A DNA stretch of 64,000 nucleotides, from positions 35,418 to 99,417 of the forward strand of contig NZ_LOPU01000013.1 of NCBI RefSeq assembly GCF_001469955.1, given 5' to 3'. The notes beneath the pieces are model-generated. The model was not told the DNA's origin. It worked only from the letters and a program-made list of their open reading frames with translations, and ran no database searches. The position numbers and the translations under genes were made by a program. Positions 8,398 through 16,880 of the stretch are shown in pieces. Positions within the stretch are counted from its first letter, which is position 1. Each line of letters begins with the position of its first letter. This DNA comes from Haloprofundus marisrubri (GTDB lineage Archaea; Halobacteriota; Halobacteria; Halobacteriales; Haloferacaceae).

Positions 8398-8480
8398 GTG
8401 TGAATATTTTTCAACATGTGAAATCCAGTCGGCGCGTTCGCTTGTTTCTTCCTGTGAAATATTTACTGAATATATGTTTA
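8398..8480. promoter_or_regulatory. TGTGAA-type repeats in divergent promoter
   Basis: Four related elements occur in 83 bp: GTGTGAATATTTT at 8398, CATGTGAAATCC at 8415, CCTGTGAAATATTT at 8451, and CTGAATATATG at 8466. They sit between the HTH regulator and the EamA transporter and overlap the likely TATA boxes of both. They are candidate operator half-sites for the adjacent regulator. Confidence 0.4.
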
Positions 8481-8505
8481 AGCCCCAGTCTCGTACTCCT
8501 ATTCG

Positions 8506-8595
8506 ATGACGCCTACGTTCACGCTCTCTTCGTCGGCCGGTCGACCTGTTTGCTCTGACCGCGACGGAGCGCCCACTTTGGAGGTGGTTCGCTGA
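8506..8595 (+). CDS. Possible 29-aa leader peptide coupled to transporter
   Basis: The ATG at 8506 lies about 26-30 nt after a TATA-like GTTTAAGCC (8475-8483), the spacing of a leaderless start. The frame encodes MTPTFTLSSSAGRPVC..., 29 residues, and its TGA at 8593-8595 overlaps the transporter ATG as TGATG. GGAGGTG at 8579-8585 would allow re-initiation. This may be a true coupled leader or only chance; no homology is claimed. Confidence 0.35.
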   Translation: MTPTFTLSSSAGRPVCSDRDGAPTLEVVR

Positions 8596-9590
8596 TGGTC
8601 GGCAAACGCTCGCTCGTGTTTTTCGCGCTCGCCAGCGTCTTCTTCGGCGGTGTGTTCGTCGCGGCCAAGGCCGGTCTGTCGTACTTCCCACCGCTGCTGT
8701 TCGTCGCGCTCCGTTTCGACGTCGCGGCCGTGGTGCTTCTCGGCTACGTGGTGCTGACGACGGCCCGCGAGGACCTCCTCCCCTCGACGCGCGGCGACGT
8801 CGCGGGCATCGTCGCCACCGGCGTGCTCGCCATCGGCCTCGCCAACGGCCTTCTGTTCGTCGGCCAGCAGTACGTTTCGAGTGCCGTCGGCTCTATCATC
8901 TTCAGCCTCTCGCCCATCTTCACGCCGCTTCTCGCGGCGTTTCTGCTCTCGGACGAACGCCTCTCGCGCCGCGGCGGCGTGGGCGTGCTCGTTGGTCTCC
9001 TCGGCGTCGCACTCGTCGTCGGCGTCGACCCCGAGAGCCTCATCGGTGGTGGCGTCGTCGGCAAGGCCGTCATCCTCGCCGGTGCCGCGAGCGCGGCACT
9101 CGGCGGCGTCCTCATCCGCCGTGCCGACGGCACGCTGTCGAGTACCGTCCGGACCGCGTGGGCACTGCCCGTGAGCGCGCTGTTGGTCCACGGGATGAGC
9201 CTCGGCGCGGGGGAATCACTTGCGGCCGTCTCGTGGACGCCCGCCGCCGTCGTCGCACTCGGCTACGTCGGCGTTCTCGCTGGCGCTGTCGCCTACATCG
9301 CCTACTTCGGTCTGCTCGACGACGTGGGCGCGATTCGGGCGAGTCTCGTCTTCTACGTCAGCCCCGTCGTCGCAACGCTCGGCGGGTGGGCACTGCTGGG
9401 CGAGTCGATTTCGCTCACTACTATTGCAGGTTTCGGCGTTATCTTCGCCGGGTTCGCGGTTCTCGGCTCCGAGGAACTCGAAGGTCGGTTGCCGGAACTC
9501 GTGGCGCGGCTTCCGACGGGCGAGTCGTCGATGATGCTGACCGACGGCGGCCGCGACACGGAGAGTCGGTCGGGTTGCGACGCTGATTGA
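8595..9590 (+). CDS. EamA/DMT family transporter
   Basis: A 331-residue inner membrane permease of the drug/metabolite transporter superfamily, made of two EamA repeats of five helices each. The first repeat begins SLVFFALASVFFGGVFVAAKAGL, and the second begins after about residue 150 (GKAVILAGAASAALGGVLIR). A short polar tail ends the protein. Substrates in this family include amino acids and other metabolites and cannot be told here. GGAGGTG 9-15 nt upstream supports the ATG at 8595. The divergent HTH gene is the likely regulator. Confidence 0.88.
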   Translation: MVGKRSLVFFALASVFFGGVFVAAKAGLSYFPPLLFVALRFDVAAVVLLGYVVLTTAREDLLPSTRGDVAGIVATGVLAIGLANGLLFVGQQYVSSAVGSIIFSLSPIFTPLLAAFLLSDERLSRRGGVGVLVGLLGVALVVGVDPESLIGGGVVGKAVILAGAASAALGGVLIRRADGTLSSTVRTAWALPVSALLVHGMSLGAGESLAAVSWTPAAVVALGYVGVLAGAVAYIAYFGLLDDVGAIRASLVFYVSPVVATLGGWALLGESISLTTIAGFGVIFAGFAVLGSEELEGRLPELVARLPTGESSMMLTDGGRDTESRSGCDAD

Positions 9591-9676
9591 GCGACGACCC
9601 TTGCCACTATTCTATCACTTTGTGTGTCTCTTTCGCTGACAAATTATTTGTACTGATGATTAGAACGAGCCAGTAG

Positions 9677-10351
9677 ATGGTCTCCAAGAGCACGAAGACG
9701 GCGCTCCTCCTCTGTTTCGGAATCGGCCTGTTGCTGAATCCGGTGTATCTCTACCCGAACAACCTCGACGGCACGAAAAGCGTGGTGACCTACGAGGTCG
9801 AACCGGTTCCGAACGAGACGGTCGCAAGTCAGGTGGTCCATCTCTCGGAGCAGACGCTCGGTTGCGGCACTGAGCGAGCGTGTGCGTTCGAACGCGAGGT
9901 AGCCGAACGAGGTTCGCTCAGGTACAACTACACGGTTCGAGAGCGGTCCCCGGAGTGGGACCCATACAGCCTGAGCTACGCGAGATACAACCTCGTTAAC
10001 ATCGACGGGCAGTTCTACGCTCCGGCGGTTAGGGAGGACGGCGAGCAGACAGTTCTGACTCACCGCGAACTCTCGACGATGCAAGCCCTCGAACACATCG
10101 CGGTTCCGAGTAGCGAAACCTCGCCCGAGGTGCGCCGGGCCGTAGAAACCGGCTCTGTCACGGTCGTCGACGACCAAATCCCCGAATTCGAGCGAAACGA
10201 CCCCATCGCCCACGACGACGAGGTGTACTCCGTAGCGGGGCGAAGCTACAGCTCGGGTCCCGTCGAGAAAGTCCTCGTCTGGCGGATGCTATTCGTCCTC
10301 GTCGGACTTTTTGCTATCTCGACTGCGTGGGACCGCCGCGGTCGTGAGTAG
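9677..10351 (+). CDS. Membrane-anchored extracytoplasmic protein, unknown
   Basis: A 224-residue protein. One hydrophobic helix lies near the N-terminus (residues 7-25, LLLCFGIGLLLNPVYLY) and one near the C-terminus (about 197-217, MLFVLVGLFAISTAW), followed by basic residues. The 170 residues between them are polar and include one Cys pair (LGCGTERACAF) that could form a disulfide, so the domain probably faces outward. I do not recognise a family. It converges with the coupled membrane pair that follows. Confidence 0.65.
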   Translation: MVSKSTKTALLLCFGIGLLLNPVYLYPNNLDGTKSVVTYEVEPVPNETVASQVVHLSEQTLGCGTERACAFEREVAERGSLRYNYTVRERSPEWDPYSLSYARYNLVNIDGQFYAPAVREDGEQTVLTHRELSTMQALEHIAVPSSETSPEVRRAVETGSVTVVDDQIPEFERNDPIAHDDEVYSVAGRSYSSGPVEKVLVWRMLFVLVGLFAISTAWDRRGRE

Positions 10352-10383
10352 TCGTCTCGTCGTCGATATCGATACACCGACCG

Positions 10384-10815
10384 TTATCTCATCTTCGAAA
10401 CCAATCGCAGCAACCACTCGTCCCGATAGCTCAGATAGTACGCGCCGACGTACATCACGAGAAACGTCCCGAACAGTCGGACCACGCGCAGTGCCGGCCC
10501 CAACGGTTCTCCGACTGCGGATTCGAGGGCGGCGAACACGACGGAAGCGACTGGCGAGAGCAAGATGAACGCGAGGACGAACTCGACGAGCGCTCGGGCG
10601 GAGTAGCCGCTGTCGACGAAGACGTACGTTCCGATACCTGCGCCAGCCAGTACGAACACGGTGTAGAGCGTTCCGAGTAACCGGGCGTACTCCACGATGG
10701 CTGTCTGTCCGAGGAGTGCCGTTACGGCGGTGTAGAGTAGGACACCGACTGGACTGACGAGCATGGCCAGTCCAGCGAAGACGACGACGTTTCGGACTCC
10801 GTCTCGGAGGCTCAT
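10384..10815 (-). CDS. Membrane protein, second gene of a coupled pair
   Basis: A 143-residue integral membrane protein with about four helices (MSLRDGVRNVVVFAGLAML..., ending SYRDEWLLRLVSKMR). Its ATG at 10815 overlaps the TGA of the upstream gene as ATGA, which supports this start over upstream in-frame ATGs and indicates translational coupling. Both proteins of the pair end in an aromatic, basic tail after the last helix (SYRDEWLLR here, VYRDGFGRLKR in the partner), so they may be distant paralogues that pair in the membrane. Function unknown. Confidence 0.65.
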   Translation of the reverse strand: MSLRDGVRNVVVFAGLAMLVSPVGVLLYTAVTALLGQTAIVEYARLLGTLYTVFVLAGAGIGTYVFVDSGYSARALVEFVLAFILLSPVASVVFAALESAVGEPLGPALRVVRLFGTFLVMYVGAYYLSYRDEWLLRLVSKMR

Positions 10816-11255
10816 TCGCCGCTTTCTTTTGCGAACCATCGTTTCAGTCTGCCGAACCCGTCGCGGTAGACAAGTTGATGCGAAACCCAGTAGGTAGTGG
10901 CGAGCGCTCCGCCGAGGTACAGCGGTAACACCAAGTCGTTCGGTGGGAGCAACTCGCTCAGAAACGAGAGCAGAAACCCGAACGACAACTGCGCGACGAA
11001 TCCGACAGGCTGGACCGTGGCGACGAGAAGCCACAGTCGGGAGACGGAGTAGTCACCACGCAGGTACAGCGTCCCACCGACGAGACTGCTCGTCAGTACA
11101 ATAGCCGTCATGAGCGAAACCATGCTCGTCTCACCCCGCAGCACGAACACGTAGAACTGGACGCTCGCTCCCACCACCGGAAGCGAGAGCGCCGCCCAGC
11201 CGAGATACGTTCCGAGGATTCGACCGCCAGTCTGGACCGTTCGGTGCGCGGACAC
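10812..11255 (-). CDS. Membrane protein, first gene of a coupled pair
   Basis: A 147-residue protein with four predicted helices (ILGTYLGWAALSLPVVGASVQFY, MVSLMTAIVLTSSLVGGTLYL, LWLLVATVQPVGFVAQLSFGF, VLPLYLGGALATTYWVSH) and a basic tail. It is followed by a second four-helix protein with a 4-nt ATGA overlap. No known domain is recognised. The two genes form an operon with no other member in view. Confidence 0.65.
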   Translation of the reverse strand: MSAHRTVQTGGRILGTYLGWAALSLPVVGASVQFYVFVLRGETSMVSLMTAIVLTSSLVGGTLYLRGDYSVSRLWLLVATVQPVGFVAQLSFGFLLSFLSELLPPNDLVLPLYLGGALATTYWVSHQLVYRDGFGRLKRWFAKESGE

Positions 11256-11349
11256 AGTCGAAAGAGGCAGGACTCGGTTACTGTAATGCGGGTCTTACGC
11301 CCGCTCAGTCGCTCCTTTTGACGCCATTATACGCACCACAGTCATCCCC

Positions 11350-13338
11350 TCACTTCGCCGCTTTCACCTTCTCCAGCGCCTCCGGATTCTCGATACTGCT
11401 CATGTCGCCGAGTTCCTCGTCTTCGTACACCGACGCGATGGCGCGTCGAATGATTTTGCCGCTCTGGGTTTTCGGGAACTCGTCGACGAACAGCACCTCG
11501 CGCGGGCGGAACGGCTTGCCGAGTTCCTCGCCGACGACGCCTCTGAGTTCTGCGCGCAGGTCGTCGTTGGCGTCGACACCGTCTTCGAGGACGACGTAGG
11601 CGACGACGGCGGTGCCTTTGGTGTCGTCGGAGACGCCGACGGCGGCGGCCTGATTCACTGCGTCGTGGTCGATGAGCGCGCCCTCGACTTCGGCGGGACC
11701 GACTTTCCGCCCGGCGACGTTGAGTACGTCGTCGGCGCGGCCGTGGAGGAACCAGAAGCCGTCGTCGTCTTTCTGCGCCCAGTCGCCGTGGTTCCACATG
11801 TCGTCGAAGCGTGACCAGTACTCGTTCAGATAGCGCTCGTCGCCGTCCCAGAGGCTCTTGGTCATCGACGGACAGGAGTCGCGCGCGACGAGGTAGCCGC
11901 GTTCGTGGGTGTCGGCGATGCTCTCACCCGTCGCATCGACGATGTCGATGTTCATTCCCAGTCCGGGTCCGCCGAGTGTGCAGGGTTTCAGCGACTGGAT
12001 TGGCAGCGGCATGAGGAAACAGCCGCAGATTTCGGTGCCGCCGGAGATGTTCATGATGGGTGCCTCGCCGCCGCCGACGTTCTCGTAGAACCACATCCAC
12101 GACTCGGGGTCCCACGGTTCGCCCGTCGACCCCAGAAGTCGGAGCGAGGAGAGTTCGTAGCCGTCCAACCAGTCGTCGCCGTACTTGCGAAGCGCGCGAA
12201 TCGCGGTGGGTGAGATACCGAACACCGAGAGTTTGTGGCGGTCAATCATCGACCAGAATCGGTCGGGTTCTGGGTGGTCCGGTGCGCCCTCGTACATGAA
12301 CACGGTGCCGCCGTGGGCGTGGTTGCCGATGAGCGTCCACGGACCCATCATCCAGCCGATGTCGGAAACCCAGAAGAAGCGGTCCGACGGCTTGTGGTCG
12401 AAGCCGAAGTAAATCTCCTTGGCCGCTTGCATCAGCACGCCCGCCTGCGTGTGGACGATGCCTTTCGGCTTGCCCGTCGTCCCGGACGAGTACAGCAGCA
12501 TCGACTCCTGTTCACTCGGCAGTTCCTTCGTCTCGTACTCGTCGTCGGCGGTTTCGACCGTTTCGTGCCACCACTCGTCTCTGTCGCCGTGCCACTCTAT
12601 CTCCGAACCGAGTCGCTCGTAGACGATGGTGTGTTCGACGTGGCCCGCCTGCGCGATGGCCTCGTCGGCGGCGTCTTTCAGCGTCACCTCGCCGCCGCGG
12701 CGGTAGAAGCCGTCGCCGGTAAAGAGTACCGAACACTCGCTGTCTTCGATTCTGGTGGCCGTGGCGTCGACGCCGAATCCGGAGAAGATGGGCACCGCGA
12801 CGGCACCGACTTTGAAACAACCGTAGAGAATCGAGATGACTTCCGGGACCATCGGCATGTACAGACCCACAGTGTCGCCCGTCTCGATGCCGCGTGCTTC
12901 GAGCACGTTGGCGACGCGGTTGGCTTGACGGTACAGTTCGTGGTAGGTCACCTCGCGGACGTCGCCGGGTTCACCCTCCCAGATACAGGCGACTTTGTTC
13001 CGAGCGCCGGAGTCGACGGCGGCGTGTCTGTCGAGGGTGTTGTGTGCGATGTTGATAGTGCCGCCGGGGTACCATCGGGAGAACTGCGGGCCGTCGCTGT
13101 CGTCGCGGACACTGTCGTAGTCGTGGAAGAAGTCGATGCCCAGATAGTCGGGCAGGAGGTCCCAGAACCAGTCGACGCCCGACTCCGGTTCGCCGTCGAC
13201 GTCGCTACAGGTCCGAGCGATGAGTTCGTCGTAGTCGTCGATGTCGTACTCCTGCATGAATCGGTAGACGTTCGTCGATTCGACGAACTCCCGAGTCGGT
13301 TCGTGGACCTCCTCGTCTGTGTCGGGCTGTGTGTTCAT
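11350..13338 (-). CDS. Acetyl-CoA synthetase-like AMP-forming acyl-CoA ligase
   Basis: A 662-residue ANL-superfamily enzyme that activates a short-chain acid with ATP and CoA. The N-terminal region FSRWYPGGTINIAHNTLDRHA is typical of acetyl- and propionyl-CoA synthetases. The phosphate loop is YSSGTTGKPKG (about 288), the aromatic motif follows near 440 (NISGGTEICG), and the hinge and C-terminal lysine motifs are GRADDVLNVAGRKVGPAEVE and TQSGKIIRRAI. The start MNTQPDTD (13338) is preferred; MRP adds three residues. Whether the substrate is acetate, propionate or acetoacetate is open. Confidence 0.88.
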   Translation of the reverse strand: MNTQPDTDEEVHEPTREFVESTNVYRFMQEYDIDDYDELIARTCSDVDGEPESGVDWFWDLLPDYLGIDFFHDYDSVRDDSDGPQFSRWYPGGTINIAHNTLDRHAAVDSGARNKVACIWEGEPGDVREVTYHELYRQANRVANVLEARGIETGDTVGLYMPMVPEVISILYGCFKVGAVAVPIFSGFGVDATATRIEDSECSVLFTGDGFYRRGGEVTLKDAADEAIAQAGHVEHTIVYERLGSEIEWHGDRDEWWHETVETADDEYETKELPSEQESMLLYSSGTTGKPKGIVHTQAGVLMQAAKEIYFGFDHKPSDRFFWVSDIGWMMGPWTLIGNHAHGGTVFMYEGAPDHPEPDRFWSMIDRHKLSVFGISPTAIRALRKYGDDWLDGYELSSLRLLGSTGEPWDPESWMWFYENVGGGEAPIMNISGGTEICGCFLMPLPIQSLKPCTLGGPGLGMNIDIVDATGESIADTHERGYLVARDSCPSMTKSLWDGDERYLNEYWSRFDDMWNHGDWAQKDDDGFWFLHGRADDVLNVAGRKVGPAEVEGALIDHDAVNQAAAVGVSDDTKGTAVVAYVVLEDGVDANDDLRAELRGVVGEELGKPFRPREVLFVDEFPKTQSGKIIRRAIASVYEDEELGDMSSIENPEALEKVKAAK

Positions 13339-13539
13339 CGGTCGCATCTTTTACTGCCGCCATCAAGTAGCTTGCTCACCATCGTCTGTGATAGATTCAC
13401 GACGTGAGGAAGCGTCAGTGCCTTCGGGTAACTGTCCGCGTAACCCGAGTCTCGGGGTTTCCGTAGATACAGACCCGACGACATATGTCGCCAATCTGTT
13501 AAGTAGGTCGTCGTGGGACGTACCGACGGAGGCAAACAG

Positions 13540-14931
13540 ATGTCTGATGAACCCGAAAACCGGGAACGAAACGTCACGGCCAACCGAGAGAGTATCCAGT
13601 CGTGGGCCGACGAACGCGGCTACGTGCCGGTGTACGACGAGCGAGACACAGGGGAGATGAACTACCGGTTCGTCCGCGAGAGCGAGGTAGACGACAGCCA
13701 CGACCGACGCGAGTGGGACGAGTTCTTCGAGACGTTCGAGTCGGAGAACGTCGCCTTCGCCTACACCGACGAGGAGATGGAAGGCGACACCGAACCGTGG
13801 CAGTTCGTCGCGCGCTCCGACGTCGCAGAACGGGCCGCACTCGACAGCGAGGAAGCCAAAGAGGCGCTGATGGAAGGCGAGACGGTGACCACCGAAGTCA
13901 CGGAGACGAAAGTCGTCGAACGAACTATCGTCGAACACGACACCATAGAGAGCGACGTCGTCGACACCGAGACCATCGGTGAGACGACTGTCGACCGCGA
14001 ACTCGTCAGTCGAGAACTCGTCGAGGCGTCGTTTCTCGACCAGGGTCGAATCGAGGCGGTCATCGAGGAACACTGGACGAACACGAACGAGATAATCGAG
14101 CGGATGACCGTCCACAGTCGCGTCGTCGACACGGAACTGGAGGAAGAAGACACCGTCGAGAGCGACACGATGGAGGCGGATATCGACGTCCGAGGCGTCC
14201 AAGAGACCGTCGTCGAGAGCGACATCGTCGAGGCCGACGCCGTCGGAAGCGAAGTCGTCGAGGCGGGTATCGTCCAGAGCCACGTCATCGAAGGCGACGT
14301 CGTCGAGAGCGAACTGTACCAGCGAACGCTCGTCGAAGAAGACGTCGAGGAGCGAAAGCGCGGTATCTACACCCTCTCGGAGACGGAACTGCTCGACACC
14401 GACGTCGTCACGAGCGAAGTCATCGAGCGCGAAATCGTCGACCGCGAGTACGAAGGGATGGAAGCCGCCGAGATAGATGAGATGGCGGTGACCGCCGACA
14501 CCGAGATGACCGAGCGAGAGACGATGGACGCGGAGACGGCTACGACGGCCGAGGGGACGGAAGCCGACCAGACGGACCAACCAGAACGGGGCGAAGGAAC
14601 CGCCGCACCGACCGAGACCGAGGGAACGGCCGCCGCCGAGGAGAACCGCTCCGAAGCGGTCGAACGCGAGGATACGGCCGCCACCGAGGAAGCCGAGACG
14701 CATCTCGACCAGAACGACCAGGGCAAAGACGTCGTCGACGAGGGTGGCCGCGAGGTTGGTATCGTCGCCAAAGTCGAAAGCGGCGTCATCCACATCGACC
14801 CCTCACCGAGTCTCACCGACCGACTGAAAGCCGAACTCGACTGGGGCGACGCCGACGACGACACGTACACCCTCTCGGAGTCCGACGTGCGGGAAGTGAC
14901 GAACTCCCGCGTCGTCGTCCGCGAGATGTGA
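13540..14931 (+). CDS. Period-5 repeat (solenoid-like) protein with C-terminal PRC-like domain
   Basis: 463 residues, very acidic, and not a family I can name. Residues 1-110 form a globular N-terminal domain (SWADERGYVPVYDERDTGEM). Residues 116-171 carry a hydrophobic residue every fifth position (116, 126, 131, 136, 141, 146, 151, 156, 161, 166, 171). A second block at 224-265 reads VVESD, IVEAD, AVGSE, VVEAG, IVQSH, VIEGD, VVESE. A third block lies near 284-304. The step matches the A(D/N)LXX pattern of pentapeptide-repeat beta-helices but with Val/Ile-Val-Glu. A Thr/Glu-rich linker (320-390) leads to a PRC-barrel-like end (DVVDEGGREVGIVAKVESG). No signal peptide. Upstream ATG at 13513 is rejected as atypical. 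Confidence 0.7.
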   Translation: MSDEPENRERNVTANRESIQSWADERGYVPVYDERDTGEMNYRFVRESEVDDSHDRREWDEFFETFESENVAFAYTDEEMEGDTEPWQFVARSDVAERAALDSEEAKEALMEGETVTTEVTETKVVERTIVEHDTIESDVVDTETIGETTVDRELVSRELVEASFLDQGRIEAVIEEHWTNTNEIIERMTVHSRVVDTELEEEDTVESDTMEADIDVRGVQETVVESDIVEADAVGSEVVEAGIVQSHVIEGDVVESELYQRTLVEEDVEERKRGIYTLSETELLDTDVVTSEVIEREIVDREYEGMEAAEIDEMAVTADTEMTERETMDAETATTAEGTEADQTDQPERGEGTAAPTETEGTAAAEENRSEAVEREDTAATEEAETHLDQNDQGKDVVDEGGREVGIVAKVESGVIHIDPSPSLTDRLKAELDWGDADDDTYTLSESDVREVTNSRVVVREM

Positions 14932-15004
14932 GGTCGCCGTCCGGCACTCGCAGGCGCTGCACGTCGCGTAAATTCTTTTGCCCGTTCGTGTGCTACTAAC
15001 AGAC

Positions 15005-15589
15005 ATGTACGTCCGAGACGCCAAAAACCGAGACGAGGTGTGGCTACTCGACCACATCGAAGCGATGGACCTCGACGACGTCGCGTTTCGCTCACGCGAC
15101 TACGTCATCGCCGTCGACGAGGCGTCGAACAGTCGTGCAGGGTTCGGCCGGATTCGAATCCACAAACACGACGACGGCGACTTCTGCGAACTCACCGGCA
15201 TCGGCGTGTTGGAGGAGTGGCGCGGTCAAGGCGTCGGCGCACACGTCGTCGAACGACTCGTGAAGACCGCCGGCGACGAGGGGTTCGACCGCGTGTACTG
15301 CTTTACGAACGAACCCAACTATCTCGTCCGGTTCGGCTTCGACCCGGTCGAGTCGGCGTCGCTTCCCGAGGAGGTCCGCACCCGACTCGAAGCCAAGCGC
15401 GAGGGCGTGATGCCCGACGCAGTGGCGCTGTCGCTCCCCGTCGACGCCTTCGAGATGCCCACAGAAGCTAGAGAGGCGTTCAAACGCGCCGCGCCGGAGG
15501 CGGACGCCGAATCGGAACCCGAAGAACGCGCCGAGGATTTCGGCATCGACCCCGAGTCGGCGACGTACAAGTACGATACCGGCCGATAG
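15005..15589 (+). CDS. GNAT family N-acetyltransferase
   Basis: A 194-residue acetyl-CoA-dependent N-acetyltransferase. The acetyl-CoA binding loop is seen in LEEWRGQGVGAHVVERLV (motif A, Q/RxxGxG/A) near residues 78-95, after the strand ELTGIGVL. Motif B follows as VYCFTNEPNYLVRFGFDPV. The C-terminal 60 residues are an acidic family-specific extension. This resembles the ArgA/PA4534-type amino-acid acetyltransferases, but the substrate is not assignable. The ATG at 15005 fits a leaderless transcript from the TTCTTTTG region about 30 nt upstream. Confidence 0.85.
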   Translation: MYVRDAKNRDEVWLLDHIEAMDLDDVAFRSRDYVIAVDEASNSRAGFGRIRIHKHDDGDFCELTGIGVLEEWRGQGVGAHVVERLVKTAGDEGFDRVYCFTNEPNYLVRFGFDPVESASLPEEVRTRLEAKREGVMPDAVALSLPVDAFEMPTEAREAFKRAAPEADAESEPEERAEDFGIDPESATYKYDTGR

Positions 15590-15613
15590 AACGCTCCCGG
15601 CCAGTAGCCCGCT

Positions 15614-15862
15614 CTACGTCCGGTCTTCGAGGAAGTCGGTGCTGAACACGATCCACGCTAGCACCGAACAGAACAGAATCGGTGGGAGGATGGCGAACGC
15701 CCACAGTGGTTCGATACCCCAGAACAGCAACAGAACCACGTCGAACAGTCCGAGCGCGAGAAACGGCGCGACGGCGAGGGCGGCCCGCTTGCGGTTTCGG
15801 TCGTTCTCCTCCGTCAGCGGCGTCGAGTCCGGCGAGTCGGAGTCACTCGTCGTGGCAGCCAT
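15614..15862 (-). CDS. Small two-helix membrane protein (82 aa)
   Basis: 82 residues with a polar, Ser/Asp-rich N-terminus of about 26 residues, two hydrophobic helices (AALAVAPFLALGLFDVVLLLFW and WAFAILPPILFCSVLAWIVFS) and a short acidic tail. This two-helix layout is frequent among uncharacterised haloarchaeal proteins. It converges with the GNAT gene and precedes another small membrane gene on the opposite side. Function unknown. Confidence 0.6.
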   Translation of the reverse strand: MAATTSDSDSPDSTPLTEENDRNRKRAALAVAPFLALGLFDVVLLLFWGIEPLWAFAILPPILFCSVLAWIVFSTDFLEDRT

Positions 15863-15916
15863 ACCCGAACTCCGTAGCCGACCCTCAAAAGGGCCGCGCT
15901 CCGTTCGAGACGTGAA

Positions 15917-16171
15917 CTACGCTCGGTCCCTGTCTTCCAGTCGGGAGGCGAACTCGACGGCAACGAACAGTGCGGTGAGTGCGACGGTTGCGAGTACCGC
16001 GCCGTAGAGCGCCATCGGTACCGGACTCACCGGGAGCGTGACGACACCGAGAAGCGTAATCGACTCGCCTGCACTGTTCTCGCCGACGAACAGGCCGATG
16101 AGACCTGCGACGAGGACGACGATGCCACCGACGCCGAGGAGGATACGACGACCGCGGTCGGATTCGCTCAC
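15917..16171 (-). CDS. Small membrane protein (84 aa), unknown
   Basis: 84 residues with a basic N-terminus (SESDRGRR), a first helix ILLGVGGIVVLVAGLIGLFVG, then a stretch TLLGVVTLPVSPVPMALYGAVLATVALTALFVAVEF that can form two helices, and a charged end RLEDRDRA. No motif is recognised. Same strand as the 82-residue gene downstream with a 54-nt gap, so the two may be cotranscribed. Confidence 0.6.
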   Translation of the reverse strand: MSESDRGRRILLGVGGIVVLVAGLIGLFVGENSAGESITLLGVVTLPVSPVPMALYGAVLATVALTALFVAVEFASRLEDRDRA

Positions 16172-16300
16172 ACTCGAACTCGGCGGTGTCGACTATAGAC
16201 TCTTTCTCACTCCGTTCGTCGTCGCCAGCGGGAGCCGCTCGGTTGCTTGGTCGCTTCCCTCCCCCGACTCCGACTCTGACCCCACCAGTGGCGGAGCGAT

Positions 16301-16305
16301 TATAA
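16301..16305 (+). promoter_or_regulatory. TATA box of cdd
   Basis: TATAA at 16301, inside GATTATAACCG, is 26-30 nt before the cdd ATG at 16331. That spacing predicts transcription starting at or next to the start codon, the usual haloarchaeal leaderless arrangement. Confidence 0.5.
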
Positions 16306-16330
16306 CCGCCGCGTACGTCGTCGAAACACT

Positions 16331-16750
16331 ATGGTCGACGAACTCGTCGAGAAAGCCCGCCAGGTGCTCTCGAACGCTCACGTCCCGTACTCGGAGTACC
16401 GCGTCGGAGCAGCGCTTCGAACGACCGACGGCACGGTGTTCGTCGGGTGTAACATCGAGAACGCAAACTACAGCAACAGTCTCCACGCCGAGGAAGTCGC
16501 TATCGCGGAGGCAGTGAAGAACGGCTACCGGGAGTTCGACCGCCTTGCCGTCTCCTCGGGCGTCCGCGACGGGGTCACGCCCTGCGGCATGTGCCGACAG
16601 ACGCTCTCGGAGTTCTGTGCCGACGACCTCGTCGTCGTCTGCGACGAGGGCGGCGAGGAGACGAGCAAGTACACCCTTGGCGAACTCCTGCCGAACACCA
16701 TCTCCGAAGGGACGCTGTCGGACGCGGCCGGACGGTCGGACGAGAACTGA
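16331..16750 (+). CDS. cdd: Cytidine deaminase
   Basis: Converts cytidine and deoxycytidine to uridine and deoxyuridine in pyrimidine salvage. The 139-residue length is that of the small tetrameric enzyme with one zinc per subunit. Zinc ligands and the catalytic Glu are visible: GCNIENANYSNSLHAEE (usual family Cys replaced by His in HAEE, about residue 57) and PCGMCRQTLSEF (about 84-95). The next gene is uridine phosphorylase, which uses the product, so the two form a pathway pair although each has its own promoter. Confidence 0.93.
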   Translation: MVDELVEKARQVLSNAHVPYSEYRVGAALRTTDGTVFVGCNIENANYSNSLHAEEVAIAEAVKNGYREFDRLAVSSGVRDGVTPCGMCRQTLSEFCADDLVVVCDEGGEETSKYTLGELLPNTISEGTLSDAAGRSDEN

Positions 16751-16880
16751 GCCCGAGCCGATTTCTTTTTTCTCGCAACACACTGTATCAATCGAATGAT
16801 TTATAGTGTAAACAGCTAACAAGCGACACGCCCGCGTCTCGATACCATACTATCGTCTGTCATCCCACCAGTGTGTGTCG

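Noticed and set aside
6561..8417. 618-codon minus-strand frame
   Set aside because: It covers the M20 amidohydrolase antisense and the HTH gene out of frame; Arg-rich with no domain.
13319..13660. 113-codon plus frame at the start of the repeat-protein region
   Set aside because: Crosses the promoter region of the period-5 protein out of frame; no haloarchaeal bias.
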